Shown: piece by piece, positions 1 through 8,253 of the stretch
Numbering within the stretch: position 1 is the stretch's first letter
How the letters are laid out: the number at the start of each line of letters is the position of its first letter
Assembly (NCBI RefSeq): GCF_037914945.1
Contig: NZ_CP149787.1
Coordinates: forward strand, 2,108,001-2,172,000
Reading direction: 5' to 3'
Origin: Haloterrigena sp. KLK7
Lineage (GTDB): Archaea > Halobacteriota > Halobacteria > Halobacteriales > Natrialbaceae
DNA length: 64,000 nt
Program-made: the position numbers and the translations under genes
Notes under the pieces: model-generated
What the model was told of the DNA's origin: nothing
Seen by the model: the letters and a program-made list of their open reading frames with translations, nothing else
Database searches by the model: none

Positions 1-3000
1 CGCCGACGACCACCTCGAGGCGGCCACCGCGTCGCTGGTCGAGTACGGGAAACTGCTCGAGTACTGCCGCGAGAAGATCGCGGAGGCGCCGGAACCGTTC
101 CGCGAGGACGCCGTCGTTCGCGATATCGATCGCTACCTTCGGGTCATGCAGGACACCGTGACGAACGCGATCGAGGCGCTCTCGCTCGAGGACCGGACGA
201 CTAAACAGCTGCCGCGGGCGCTGTTCGGCAACGAGATCTGGCGGACCGCGACCGAGCGCCTCGAGCAGAGCCCCTTCGGCCGGCTGAAACACTACGTCGA
301 GTTCCTGCGGCTGGCCCGCCACTACACCGACGTCTACGCGGACTACCACGACGCCCTCGAAGCGGAGGGCGCGCTCGACTTCGACGAACTGGTCCGGACG
401 GCGACCGGGCTGCTCAGTGATCGCGCGGAACACCGTTCCGCGGACGATTCGAACGGGTCGACGACCCGTGAGACGATCGCCGACGAGATCACCGGCGAGT
501 GGACGCAGGTCTACTGCGACGAGTTCCAGGACACCGACGAGACGCAGTTCGCGCTGATCACCGAACTCACCGACGGCCCCGATCGACCCGACCTGCTCGC
601 CATCGGCGACAAGGACCAGGCGATCTACGGCTGGCGGGGAACCGATCGGGAGGGGCTCGACCGGCTCGCCGACGCCTACGACGACCACCGGGGGATCGAA
701 CTCGAGCTCAATTTCCGGTCGCGCCAGGAGATCCTCGATCTCACGAATCACTGCGACTACGGCTCGCAGTCCTCGAAGCGGCTCCGCGAGGTCGGGCGGA
801 CCCCCGGCGAGTACCGGGCGGATTGCGACGCGACGGCGGGAAGCGAAACGGGAGCCGAGAGCGACGAGACGCCGGCGGACGATGCGGCGACCGAGACCGA
901 CGAGGACCCGCCGGATCGCGTCGTCAAGATCGAAAGCGGCGAGCTCGGCCCGTCGACGGCCGATCAGGTCGCCACGACCGTCTCGCGGTTGCTGAACGGT
1001 GAGGCCGAGAACGTCCCCCGACGCTCGCTCGAGGACATCGCGGTCATCGTCCGCACCAATCGCCACGCGCAGGCCGTCGCCGACGAGCTCCGGGAGCGAC
1101 GGATTCCCTACGAGATCTCCGGCTCGCCGCGCGGCGAGATCGATCCCGGAACCCGGACGCTCATCTCGTATCTCCGCGTCCTCGTCGATCCCGACGCCGA
1201 CGCCCACCTCCGGCGCGTACTGCTCTACCGGTATCGGCTCTCCGAGAGCGATCTCGCGACGCTCCAGCGGGCGGACGGCTCGCTGTACGACGCCGTGATG
1301 GCGGTCGATCCGGGTGAGAGCGATGGAGTCGAGTCGGAGACGCCGACCGACAGACTCGAGTCGGATACCCTCGAGAACCCCGATCGCGTCCGGCGAGCGC
1401 GCGATCACCTCGCCGAACTCGAGGCGCTTCGCGACGTCTACCCGCTGTCGGGGTTCCTCCAGCGGTTCCGCGCGGTGACTCGCCTCGAGTGGTTCCTCAC
1501 CAGCGAGGAGCGCGAGGAACTCGAGCGCGTCGAGCGGTTCGCCGAGGCCTACGTCGGCGATTCCGTTATCGGGACGCTGACGCCGGCGTTCGTCGATTCG
1601 CTCGAGCGGACGCTCCGGGGCGGCGGGAGCGATCGGACGCGGGGCACTCAGTCGACGGACTCGATCGACGTGATGACCGTCCATCAGGCGAAGGGCCTCG
1701 AGTTCGACACCGTTCTCGTTCCCTACCTCTCCGACGAGGAGTGGTGCGTCGAGCGCGATTACGCCCAGCGAGCGCGATACCGGCTGCTCGCGGCGACGCT
1801 CGACGACGAGATCGAGTCGCCGCTGCTGGCCGACCTCGCGACCGAGACCGTCGGCGAGGAGTGGCGCGTGCTCCACGTCGCGCTGACGCGGGCCGAGAAC
1901 CACCTGTTCGTCTTCGGGAGCGAGTACGACTACGACGGCGACGAGGACGAACTCGGCTGCTCGACCGCCGACGCCTGCCTCTCCGGCGATATCGAGTGGT
2001 CGGTCGCCGGCGAGCGGATGGAGCTGTGGACGTCGCTCCGCACGAGTTTCGAGCGAGTACGGGAGACGTATCCCGAGACCGTCGTCGACCGCACCGACGA
2101 ACTCGCGATGGCGGCCAGCGTCGATCCGGGGACGATCACCTACTACGCCGGCTACGACGACCGCCGCGTCGAGCCCCTCGAGACGCGGGACGCGATCGAG
2201 ACCGTCCACCGACTGGGCCGACTGCTGCGCGGGGAGACGCTGTTGCCGGCCGCCGACGCGGCGAGTCACGTCCCCGAGGCGTTCGGAAGCGATCGGGGCG
2301 ATAAGAGCGGCGCGGCCGCCGAGATCGGTGAGGCGGATTCGACCCGCCGGATCCCGACCGGGCGTCGGCTCTCCGCGCTGACGACCGATACCGTTCGGTT
2401 CCCCGTCGAGACGCTCTCGGACGCGACGACGCTGCCGGTCGCTCTCCGTCACAGCTACACCGCCCTCGAGACCCACGACACCTGCCCGCGAAAGCACTAC
2501 CTCGATCACGTCGTGCGGGCGTTCGACGATCCGACGGGGGTCGCGGGCGGGGCGACGACGCGATCGGCGGCGGACGTGGCGGCAACGGCGGACGCGTCGG
2601 CGACGGACGCACCGCTCGAGTCCGGCTCTCGGCTCGTCGGCACCGTCTTTCACGACGTCGCGGAGGAGGCGTTCTACCGCGAGTACCACACCCGCGAGGC
2701 GTGGCGCGAGGCCGCCGTCCGACAGCTCACCGCGCGGGATCTACTTGAGTACCGCGAGGGCGTTCTGGGCTGTATCGACCGGTTCTTCGAGGCCACCGCG
2801 GCCGAGTACGACGCGCCGGTCGCCGACTGGGAGCCGGTCGCCGCGGAACTGCCCTTCGCGCTCGAGGACGTGGCCGACGTGACCGGCGACGTCGTCGGCT
2901 ATATCGACTCGATTCGGCGGACGCCCGACGGCGAGCTGGCGGTGCTCGACTACAAGGCGACGGCCGAACGGATCGCGCCGGCCGACGCCACGCAACTGGC

Positions 3001-3262
3001 GCTGTACGCCCGCGCCTGCGAGCAGCGGTTCGACGAGCCGGTGGCGTCGGTCGGCTACGTCTACGTGAGCGAGGCCGCCGGGCCGCGCGTCGACCTGCTC
3101 GAGCCGGACGAGCTCCCCCCGTGGACGACCGTCCGCGAGCGACTCGCGGCGGTCGACGATCCCTCCTTCGCCGAGACGACGCCGGGCGGCCACTGTCGGT
3201 ACTGTCCCCACCGATCGCTCGGCTGCGGGCCAGACGACCTCGAGACCCCGGGCGACGACTGA
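1..3262 (+). CDS. UvrD/AddA-type helicase with Fe-S RecB-like nuclease domain (5' truncated)
   Basis: The reading frame is open from the first base of the window, so the N-terminus and the Walker A loop lie outside. The visible part (about 1086 residues) carries superfamily 1A helicase motifs in order: DEFQDT (motif II), GDKDQAIYGWRG (III), LNFRS (IV), TVHQAKGLEFDTV (V) and ALTRAENHL (VI). A C-terminal PD-(D/E)XK nuclease follows: GTVFHDVAEEAF, then GYIDS, VLDYKAT and QLALYA. One cysteine before this domain (CPRKHYLDH) and three at the very end (CRYCPHRSLGC) match the four-cysteine Fe-S staple of AddB/Cas4 nucleases. The family unwinds and processes DNA ends in recombinational repair. Having active helicase motifs and a Fe-S nuclease in one chain is notable. 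The first neighbour downstream is on the other strand. Confidence 0.9.
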   Translation, partial: ADDHLEAATASLVEYGKLLEYCREKIAEAPEPFREDAVVRDIDRYLRVMQDTVTNAIEALSLEDRTTKQLPRALFGNEIWRTATERLEQSPFGRLKHYVEFLRLARHYTDVYADYHDALEAEGALDFDELVRTATGLLSDRAEHRSADDSNGSTTRETIADEITGEWTQVYCDEFQDTDETQFALITELTDGPDRPDLLAIGDKDQAIYGWRGTDREGLDRLADAYDDHRGIELELNFRSRQEILDLTNHCDYGSQSSKRLREVGRTPGEYRADCDATAGSETGAESDETPADDAATETDEDPPDRVVKIESGELGPSTADQVATTVSRLLNGEAENVPRRSLEDIAVIVRTNRHAQAVADELRERRIPYEISGSPRGEIDPGTRTLISYLRVLVDPDADAHLRRVLLYRYRLSESDLATLQRADGSLYDAVMAVDPGESDGVESETPTDRLESDTLENPDRVRRARDHLAELEALRDVYPLSGFLQRFRAVTRLEWFLTSEEREELERVERFAEAYVGDSVIGTLTPAFVDSLERTLRGGGSDRTRGTQSTDSIDVMTVHQAKGLEFDTVLVPYLSDEEWCVERDYAQRARYRLLAATLDDEIESPLLADLATETVGEEWRVLHVALTRAENHLFVFGSEYDYDGDEDELGCSTADACLSGDIEWSVAGERMELWTSLRTSFERVRETYPETVVDRTDELAMAASVDPGTITYYAGYDDRRVEPLETRDAIETVHRLGRLLRGETLLPAADAASHVPEAFGSDRGDKSGAAAEIGEADSTRRIPTGRRLSALTTDTVRFPVETLSDATTLPVALRHSYTALETHDTCPRKHYLDHVVRAFDDPTGVAGGATTRSAADVAATADASATDAPLESGSRLVGTVFHDVAEEAFYREYHTREAWREAAVRQLTARDLLEYREGVLGCIDRFFEATAAEYDAPVADWEPVAAELPFALEDVADVTGDVVGYIDSIRRTPDGELAVLDYKATAERIAPADATQLALYARACEQRFDEPVASVGYVYVSEAAGPRVDLLEPDELPPWTTVRERLAAVDDPSFAETTPGGHCRYCPHRSLGCGPDDLETPGDD

Positions 3263-3312
3263 TCGCGGCCGGCGATCGACTCCCGTCGGGCGCAGGCCGG
3301 CCCGCGACGCGG

Positions 3313-3732
3313 TCACAGCGACATGAGGACGACCGCGAGCACGGCGAACGCGATTCCCAGCCCCTTCCTGACCGTCAGGGACTCCTCGAGGACGACGATT
3401 CCGATGACGGAACTGATCGCGATGAACAGGCCGTAAATCGGGACGACGACGCTCACCGGACCGAGCGCCAGCGCCCGGTAGTAGGCCAGCAGGCCGACCG
3501 CGAGGAACGTTCCCCAGACCGCGATATAGGGCGCCTTCGGGTGCGAGAGATACTGCCACGGCGACGTTCCCCGGTAGGCCATCAGGCCGCCGATCAGGAC
3601 GGTCATGAGCGCGTTCGACAGGAAGACCGCGGTCGTACTCGGGATCGACTCCATCGCGATCTTCAGCAGGGGCGCGACCAGGCTGTACGTCGCGAACGCC
3701 AGCAGCGACAGGACGAGGTAGTTGCGCTTCAC
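3313..3732 (-). CDS. EamA-type half-size membrane transporter, second of a pair
   Basis: A 139-residue, almost wholly hydrophobic protein that forms a single EamA (drug/metabolite transporter) half with about four or five membrane segments. It contains the family-like stretches ALGPVSVVVPIYGLFIAIS and VLEESLT. Standard EamA carriers are about 300 residues with two such halves, so this gene encodes only one. Its start overlaps the stop of the upstream partner by 4 nt (ATGA), so the two are translationally coupled. I infer that both products assemble into one heteromeric carrier. The substrate is unknown; EamA members export metabolites, amino acids or sugars. Confidence 0.8.
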   Translation of the reverse strand: MKRNYLVLSLLAFATYSLVAPLLKIAMESIPSTTAVFLSNALMTVLIGGLMAYRGTSPWQYLSHPKAPYIAVWGTFLAVGLLAYYRALALGPVSVVVPIYGLFIAISSVIGIVVLEESLTVRKGLGIAFAVLAVVLMSL

Positions 3733-4151
3733 TGCTCACCACCCGCGCTACAGACGATCGCGACGACCGCACAGCCGATGCCGGCCGCTCGAGTCAGCGT
3801 CAGCGTCTCGTCGAGAAACAGGATGCCGATGACCGAACTACCGACGATAAAGAGTCCGTAGATCGGGACGACGACGCTGACCGGACCGACCTCGAGTGCG
3901 GCCGTGTACGCTAGTATTCCGACCGTCAGGAAGACGCCACCGGCGTAGACGTAGCCCGCGCCGGCCGACGTCGCGAGAGCGGGGTCGGCGGTGTCCGTGG
4001 CGACCATCACGACGGTCGCGATCGCGAGGAAGACGAGCGTCGCGAGGAACAGCCCCGGCGCCGGCGGAACGTCCTCCGTGACGTAACTCGTCAGCGGCGC
4101 GACCGCCGAGTACGCCAGCAGAGCGACGAGGACCCAGAGCAGATACTCCAT
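3729..4151 (-). CDS. EamA-type half-size membrane transporter, first of a pair
   Basis: A 140-residue membrane protein, first gene of a two-gene minus-strand operon. It shares VGPVSVVVPIYGLFIVGSS and FLDETLT with its downstream partner, so the two arose by duplication of one EamA half. About four or five hydrophobic segments are visible. The N-terminus begins MEYLLWVLVALLAYS at an ATG with no earlier start in frame nearby. The function is inferred to be one half of a heteromeric small-molecule transporter at the cytoplasmic membrane; the substrate cannot be told from sequence. Confidence 0.8.
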   Translation of the reverse strand: MEYLLWVLVALLAYSAVAPLTSYVTEDVPPAPGLFLATLVFLAIATVVMVATDTADPALATSAGAGYVYAGGVFLTVGILAYTAALEVGPVSVVVPIYGLFIVGSSVIGILFLDETLTLTRAAGIGCAVVAIVCSAGGEQ

Positions 4152-4288
4152 ACCGATGCTCGGGTGGTAACTACCTAACGGCTGTCGAAGGCGGCGAGGA
4201 TTCCCGGGAATATGACAACGATAGTAGGGGAGGGTGTGACACGGTAGACGACTCTCCGACGGCGGGACCGCGCCTCGAGTGCGGGCGC

Positions 4289-4294
4289 TTTATC
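4289..4294 (+). promoter_or_regulatory. TATA-like box of the Nudix gene
   Basis: TTTATC centred about 27 nt before the ATG at 4318. This spacing fits a leaderless haloarchaeal transcript and supports that ATG over the in-frame GTG at 4279. Confidence 0.55.
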
Positions 4295-4317
4295 CCGAGC
4301 GGGCCGAACGATGGCGT

Positions 4318-4875
4318 ATGACCGAGACGACGCTGTGCTTTCCGTTGCGGAGCCGCACGGCCGACGGTGACGGGGCGGGGGGAGACGGCGTGACTGCCGA
4401 GACGGACGAGGTGCTCCTGATCGAGAAGCGACGAGGCCTCGGCGAGGGCTGGTACAACGGTCCCGGTGGCAAACTCGAGGCCGGCGAGACGCCCCGCGAG
4501 TGTGCGGTCCGCGAGACCCGCGAGGAGGTCGGCCTCGAGGTCGACCCCGCGGCCCTCGAGAAGGCGGGCGAACTCGAGTTCGCGCTCGACGGGGAGGCCC
4601 ACACGTTCTGTCACGTCTATCGGACGCGGTCGTTCGCCGGCGAGCCGACCGCCACCGAGGAGGCCCGTCCGGAGTGGGTTCCCGTCGACGAGGTGCCCTA
4701 CGACCGGATGTGGGACGACGATCACCTCTGGCTGCCGAGCGTCCTCGAGGGACGGACCGTCGCCGGCCGGTTCCGGTTCGAGGGCGGGCAACCGCTGGAC
4801 GAAGCGGAGTTCGTCGATCACGATCTCGAGTGGGGCGTCGACTTCGCGGCGGACGACGGCGGCGGACGGTCGTGA
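4318..4875 (+). CDS. Nudix hydrolase (MutT/8-oxo-dGTPase-like)
   Basis: A 185-residue Nudix protein. The Nudix box is complete: GGKLEAGETPRECAV followed by RETREEVGL, which gives the Mg-binding REXXEE core. Family members hydrolyse nucleoside diphosphates linked to another group; the closest general resemblance is to 8-oxo-(d)GTP diphosphatases that clean the nucleotide pool. The start was set at 4318 because a TATA-like box lies about 27 nt upstream and the earlier GTG would add a non-acidic, unconserved-looking stretch. An internal acidic linker (residues 15-30) is typical haloarchaeal decoration. No operon partner is on the same strand. Confidence 0.85.
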   Translation: MTETTLCFPLRSRTADGDGAGGDGVTAETDEVLLIEKRRGLGEGWYNGPGGKLEAGETPRECAVRETREEVGLEVDPAALEKAGELEFALDGEAHTFCHVYRTRSFAGEPTATEEARPEWVPVDEVPYDRMWDDDHLWLPSVLEGRTVAGRFRFEGGQPLDEAEFVDHDLEWGVDFAADDGGGRS

Positions 4876-4952
4876 GACGGGACTCGAGGCCCGGCGTCGT
4901 TCGATCGGCGACCGTTTCGCCGTACAGGCATCGATTACTCTCGGGTCGCGTC

Positions 4953-5165
4953 GTGATAGCCCGGGGCGGTACGATCGAGCGGACGGTCGCCGCGGCAGCG
5001 AGCGTCGTCGGGACGCTCGCGGGCCGTCTGGGGGAACCGTCCGACGACAGCGACGGCGACACGGAGACGAAGGAGGGGGTCTTCGAAGACGACTCGGCGT
5101 CGGCCGCCGGCGACGGCGGGGCTGCTGCGGATGGCGACGAGCATCCCGTCGACGACGAGGAGTGA
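4953..5165 (+). pseudogene. Decayed paralogue of the acidic repeat lipoprotein that follows
   Basis: From a possible GTG start this frame encodes about 70 residues that align with the start of the lipoprotein beginning at 5348. It has LAGRLGEPSDD against LAGCLGETSDD, then DTETKEGVF against ETETEEDIF. The lipobox cysteine codon TGT has become CGT (Arg), so lipidation is impossible. The twin-arginine region is also degraded, and the long repeat tail is missing. I read it as the remnant of a tandem duplication. Whether it is still transcribed cannot be told. Confidence 0.6.
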
Positions 5166-5347
5166 CCGACCGGACGCTGCGAGACGAGGCCGGGAGCGAT
5201 CCCGTTCTCGAGGCGCCGACTCGGTGTTGGGGGCCCATAAGACGATTTCATCGATTGCGGCGCTCGTAACTGCGACAGCGCGGGGTCTCCCGCTCGCGTA
5301 TCGTCTGCATACTCTTTTCCGCGTCCGTGGTAGCGCCGGCCGAATAA

Positions 5348-6196
5348 ATGACTGAGACGACTCGTCGACGGACGTTCATCGGAGCAGTCGTCGGAATTGG
5401 CGGCGCGCTCGCGGGCTGTCTGGGCGAGACGAGCGACGACAACGGCGAGACCGAGACCGAGGAGGACATCTTCGGTACCGAGCCGGTCGAAGCCGGCCGC
5501 GACGAGGAGTCCGCCAACGCCGCGAGCGGTAGTGAGAATGACAGTGAAGACAGCGATGGGGCCGAAGACGAGGACGAGAGCGGCGGTGATGGGGAGAACG
5601 AGAGCGACGGCGAGGGAGACGAGGACGAGAGTGACGGCGGGGGAGACGAGGACGAGGGCGGCGACGACGGTAACGAGAACGACGGGGACGGCGGGGATGG
5701 CGGGGACGGCGGCGAGGGCGATGGGGATGACGGTGACGAGAGCGGCAGTGACGGGGACGAGAACGACAGCGATTCCGCGACGAGCGACGGCGGCGACGAA
5801 GACGGTGGCGACGGCGAGAACGACAGTGAGGACGACGGCAGCGGCGGCGAAGACGACGGCAGCGACGGCGAGGATGACAGCAGTGATGGCGAGGATGACA
5901 GCAGTGATGGCGAGGATGACAGCAGTGATGGCGAGGATGACAGCAGTGATGGCGAGGATGACAGCAGCGGCGGCGAGGACGACGGCAGTGACGGCGAAGA
6001 CGACGGCAGTGACGGCGAAGACGACGGCAGTGACGGCGAAGACGACGGCAGTGACGGCGAAGACGACGGCAGTGACGGCGAGGACGACGGCAGTGACGGC
6101 GAAGACGACGGCAGTGACGGCGAAGACGACGGCAGCAGTAGTGAGGATGACAGCAGCGGCGGCGATGAGAACGAGGACAACGAAAGCGACGACTGA
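5348..6196 (+). CDS. Tat lipoprotein with a long Ser/Gly/Asp/Glu heptad-repeat tail
   Basis: A 282-residue protein. The N-terminus TRRRTFIGAVVGIGGALAGC has a twin-arginine motif, a hydrophobic core and the lipobox LAGC, so it should be exported by Tat and lipid-anchored on the outer face of the membrane. The rest is nearly all Asp, Glu, Ser, Gly and Asn. The last part consists of sixteen heptads of the type SDGEDDG. No folded domain is visible. The role could be a highly charged surface spacer or cation/water-binding tail; this is inference. A decayed copy of the N-terminal part lies directly upstream. Confidence 0.75.
   Translation: MTETTRRRTFIGAVVGIGGALAGCLGETSDDNGETETEEDIFGTEPVEAGRDEESANAASGSENDSEDSDGAEDEDESGGDGENESDGEGDEDESDGGGDEDEGGDDGNENDGDGGDGGDGGEGDGDDGDESGSDGDENDSDSATSDGGDEDGGDGENDSEDDGSGGEDDGSDGEDDSSDGEDDSSDGEDDSSDGEDDSSDGEDDSSGGEDDGSDGEDDGSDGEDDGSDGEDDGSDGEDDGSDGEDDGSDGEDDGSDGEDDGSSSEDDSSGGDENEDNESDD
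5831..6166 (+). repeat. In-frame 21-bp minisatellite, 16 units
   Basis: Sixteen consecutive 21-bp units encode heptads of Asp, Gly/Ser, Glu. They fall in two homogenised blocks. Units starting at 5873, 5894, 5915 and 5936 are identical to each other. The seven starting at 5978 to 6104 differ from one another at only one position. The block structure points to recent expansion by slippage or unequal crossing-over that keeps the frame. Confidence 0.95.
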
Positions 6197-6249
6197 GGCC
6201 GGCGTCCGCGCTCGAGGGCGCGGGCTCCGGCTCGGTCAGTGCTCGGTGC

Positions 6250-7224
6250 CTAGGGCTTCAGGACGACCTTCCCGGAGCTCTTGCGGTCCTCGATGTACTG
6301 GTGGGCCTCGGCGGCGTCCTCGAGCGCGAACGACTCGCCGAGGATCACCTCGAGGTCGCCGCTCGTCAGCCCCTCGGTCAGCTCCGGCACCGCTTTCATC
6401 ACCTTTCCGGGGTCGTGCATGGAGGCCTGTCCGAGGTGGAACCCTTTGACCGTCTTGTTCTCGAAGAGCAGGCGTCGGTTCTCGACCTCGCCGGGGACGC
6501 CACTGGCGACGCCGAAGGTGACCATGCGACCGAAGTGGGCCATCGCGTCGAGGCTGCGCTCGAAGACGTCGTCGCCGACGCTCTCGAGGACGAGGTCGAC
6601 GCCCTCGCCGTCGGTCTCCTCGTCGACGACCTCGCGGAAGTCCGTCTCCGTGTAGTTGATCGGGTGGTCGCAGCCGAGGTCGGCCGCGAGATCGAGTTTG
6701 TCCTGGGTGCTCGCGGTGCCGAAGACCTCGGCGCCGGCGTTCGAGGCCAACTGGACGGCGGCCGTCCCGACCCCGCCCGCGGCGGCCTGGATCAGCACTG
6801 ATTCGCCCTCAGCCAGCCCGCCCCACTCGAACAGACAAGAGTGGGCGGTGAGGAACTGGACGGGGAAGCCGGCGGCCTCCTCGAAGCTCGTTCCCTCCGG
6901 AATCGGGAAGAGCATCGCGGCGTTGGCGGTCGCGTACTCCGCGTAGCCGCCGGTGTCGAGCATCGCGACGACGCGGTCGCCTTCCGAGACGTCCTCGACG
7001 CCCTCGCCGACCGCGTCGACCGTCCCCGCGGCCTCCATCCCGGGGACGTACGGCGCGTCGGGACCGCCGGGGTAGACCCCGCGTCGCTGCATGATGTCCG
7101 CGAAGTTGATTCCCGCGGCTTCGACGTCGATGCGGACCTCGCCCGCGTTCGGGTCCGGTAAGTCAGCGTCGACGACCTCGAGCGCGGCGCTGTCGCCGTA
7201 CTCAGTTACTTCGATCGCTTTCAT
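6250..7224 (-). CDS. NADPH:quinone reductase-like medium-chain dehydrogenase
   Basis: A 324-residue medium-chain dehydrogenase/reductase of the zinc-free quinone reductase type. The N-terminus reads MKAIEVTEYGDSAALEVVD, the substrate-domain motif GINFADIMQRRGVYPG is present, and the nucleotide-binding AAAGGVGTAAVQLA stretch sits near residue 150. The catalytic zinc ligands of alcohol dehydrogenases are absent. The family transfers hydride from NADPH to quinones or enones. The start at 7224 was chosen because the in-frame ATG further upstream adds MCDSGTRIR, which does not match family N-termini, and a TTATG element lies about 28 nt before it. Confidence 0.88.
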   Translation of the reverse strand: MKAIEVTEYGDSAALEVVDADLPDPNAGEVRIDVEAAGINFADIMQRRGVYPGGPDAPYVPGMEAAGTVDAVGEGVEDVSEGDRVVAMLDTGGYAEYATANAAMLFPIPEGTSFEEAAGFPVQFLTAHSCLFEWGGLAEGESVLIQAAAGGVGTAAVQLASNAGAEVFGTASTQDKLDLAADLGCDHPINYTETDFREVVDEETDGEGVDLVLESVGDDVFERSLDAMAHFGRMVTFGVASGVPGEVENRRLLFENKTVKGFHLGQASMHDPGKVMKAVPELTEGLTSGDLEVILGESFALEDAAEAHQYIEDRKSSGKVVLKP

Positions 7225-7371
7225 ACGAATGCGTGTACCGGAGTCGCACACATAACGCTGTCAGAACCGGACGAAACCGAGAGAGCGTTCATTGTTTTCG
7301 CCAGGGAACCCGACCGAAACAGTTGCGACTGCCACGCGTGGGTTCAACAGGACAGTCGTCGTACGACGCCT

Positions 7372-8148
7372 ATGTCGACCGTGGGGTCCGTCATCGCTCT
7401 CGCGAGGGATCGAAATCTGACGTTTCTGGCGGCGGGAATCGCCTACTACGCGTTCGTCTCGACGATACCGCTGATACTGCTTGCCGTGACGATCGCGTCG
7501 TTCGTGGGGGGTCAGGCGCTGGCGGATCAGGTGACCAGCATGCTCAGCCAGCAACTCTCGTCCTCGGGACAGCAGATGGTGTCACAGGCGCTCACCAACC
7601 CGTCCGGTCGGGCGGCCGCGTCCGTGGTCGGGTTCCTCGGAGTCCTGTGGAGCGCCCTGAAGCTCTTCCGGGGCCTCGATCAGGCGTTCGACGAGGTGTA
7701 CGCAGACGAGGTCGACGCCTCGCTACTGGGACAAATCTGGGACGGTCTCGTCGTCGTCGTCGGAATCGCGCTCGCCGTCGTACTCGTCGTCGCTGTCGGC
7801 GCCGCGCTCTCGATACTGAACCTGCAGATCCCGTTCGCTAACGTGCTCGGGTCGCTCGTGCTGATCGTCGTCCTGGCGATCGCGTTCCTGCCGATATACT
7901 ACGTACTGCCGCCGGTGAGCGTATCGATCGGCGAAGTGATCCCGGGGACGATCGTCGCCGCGATCGGCTGGGTTCTACTCCAGGTCGGCTTCCGGATCTA
8001 CGCGGCCAACGCCGGCAAGTACGCGGCGTACGGCGTGATCGGAGCCGTGTTGCTGTTCGTCACGTGGCTGTACTTCGGCAGCATCGTGATCCTGCTGGGC
8101 GCAGCGGTGAACGCCGTCCGTCGGGGTGCGACGGCGGAATCGCCGTAG
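7372..8148 (+). CDS. YihY/BrkB-family membrane protein
   Basis: A 258-residue polytopic membrane protein of the YihY/virulence-factor BrkB family, with about six hydrophobic segments. Family hallmarks are visible: AAGIAYYAFVSTIPLIL near the N-terminus, LWSALKLFRGLDQAFDEVY in the middle, and the Tyr/Gly-rich YAAYGVIGAVLLFVTWLYF before the last helix. The biochemical role of the family is not established; members have been called putative transporters or, wrongly, RNase BN. Its divergent neighbour is the quinone reductase-like gene. Confidence 0.85.
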   Translation: MSTVGSVIALARDRNLTFLAAGIAYYAFVSTIPLILLAVTIASFVGGQALADQVTSMLSQQLSSSGQQMVSQALTNPSGRAAASVVGFLGVLWSALKLFRGLDQAFDEVYADEVDASLLGQIWDGLVVVVGIALAVVLVVAVGAALSILNLQIPFANVLGSLVLIVVLAIAFLPIYYVLPPVSVSIGEVIPGTIVAAIGWVLLQVGFRIYAANAGKYAAYGVIGAVLLFVTWLYFGSIVILLGAAVNAVRRGATAESP

Positions 8149-8222
8149 CCCGCTCCGGCCCCTGTCGACGCAGGTGGCGTGACCGCGAGACGAGCGCCAC
8201 CGAGCGTCCGGCCTTCGCATGG

Positions 8223-8228
8223 TTTAAG
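8223..8228 (+). promoter_or_regulatory. TATA-like box of proS
   Basis: TTTAAG centred about 28 nt before the ATG at 8254. It supports a leaderless transcript and rules against the longer in-frame start at 8179. Confidence 0.55.
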
Positions 8229-8253
8229 ACCGCGCTGGCTGGATAACGTACCA

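Noticed and set aside
2741-3772. Minus-strand 343-residue open frame over the helicase gene end
   Set aside because: It is Arg/Pro/Gly-rich shadow sequence antisense to the helicase-nuclease and the EamA gene, with no domain.
4171-5251. Long minus-strand frames over the Nudix gene
   Set aside because: Antisense shadows of a clear Nudix protein; composition is basic and repetitive.
5248-6180. Minus-strand Ser/Pro/Leu-rich 310-residue frame
   Set aside because: Direct antisense of the acidic repeat tail; the plus strand has a Tat lipoprotein start and normal codons.
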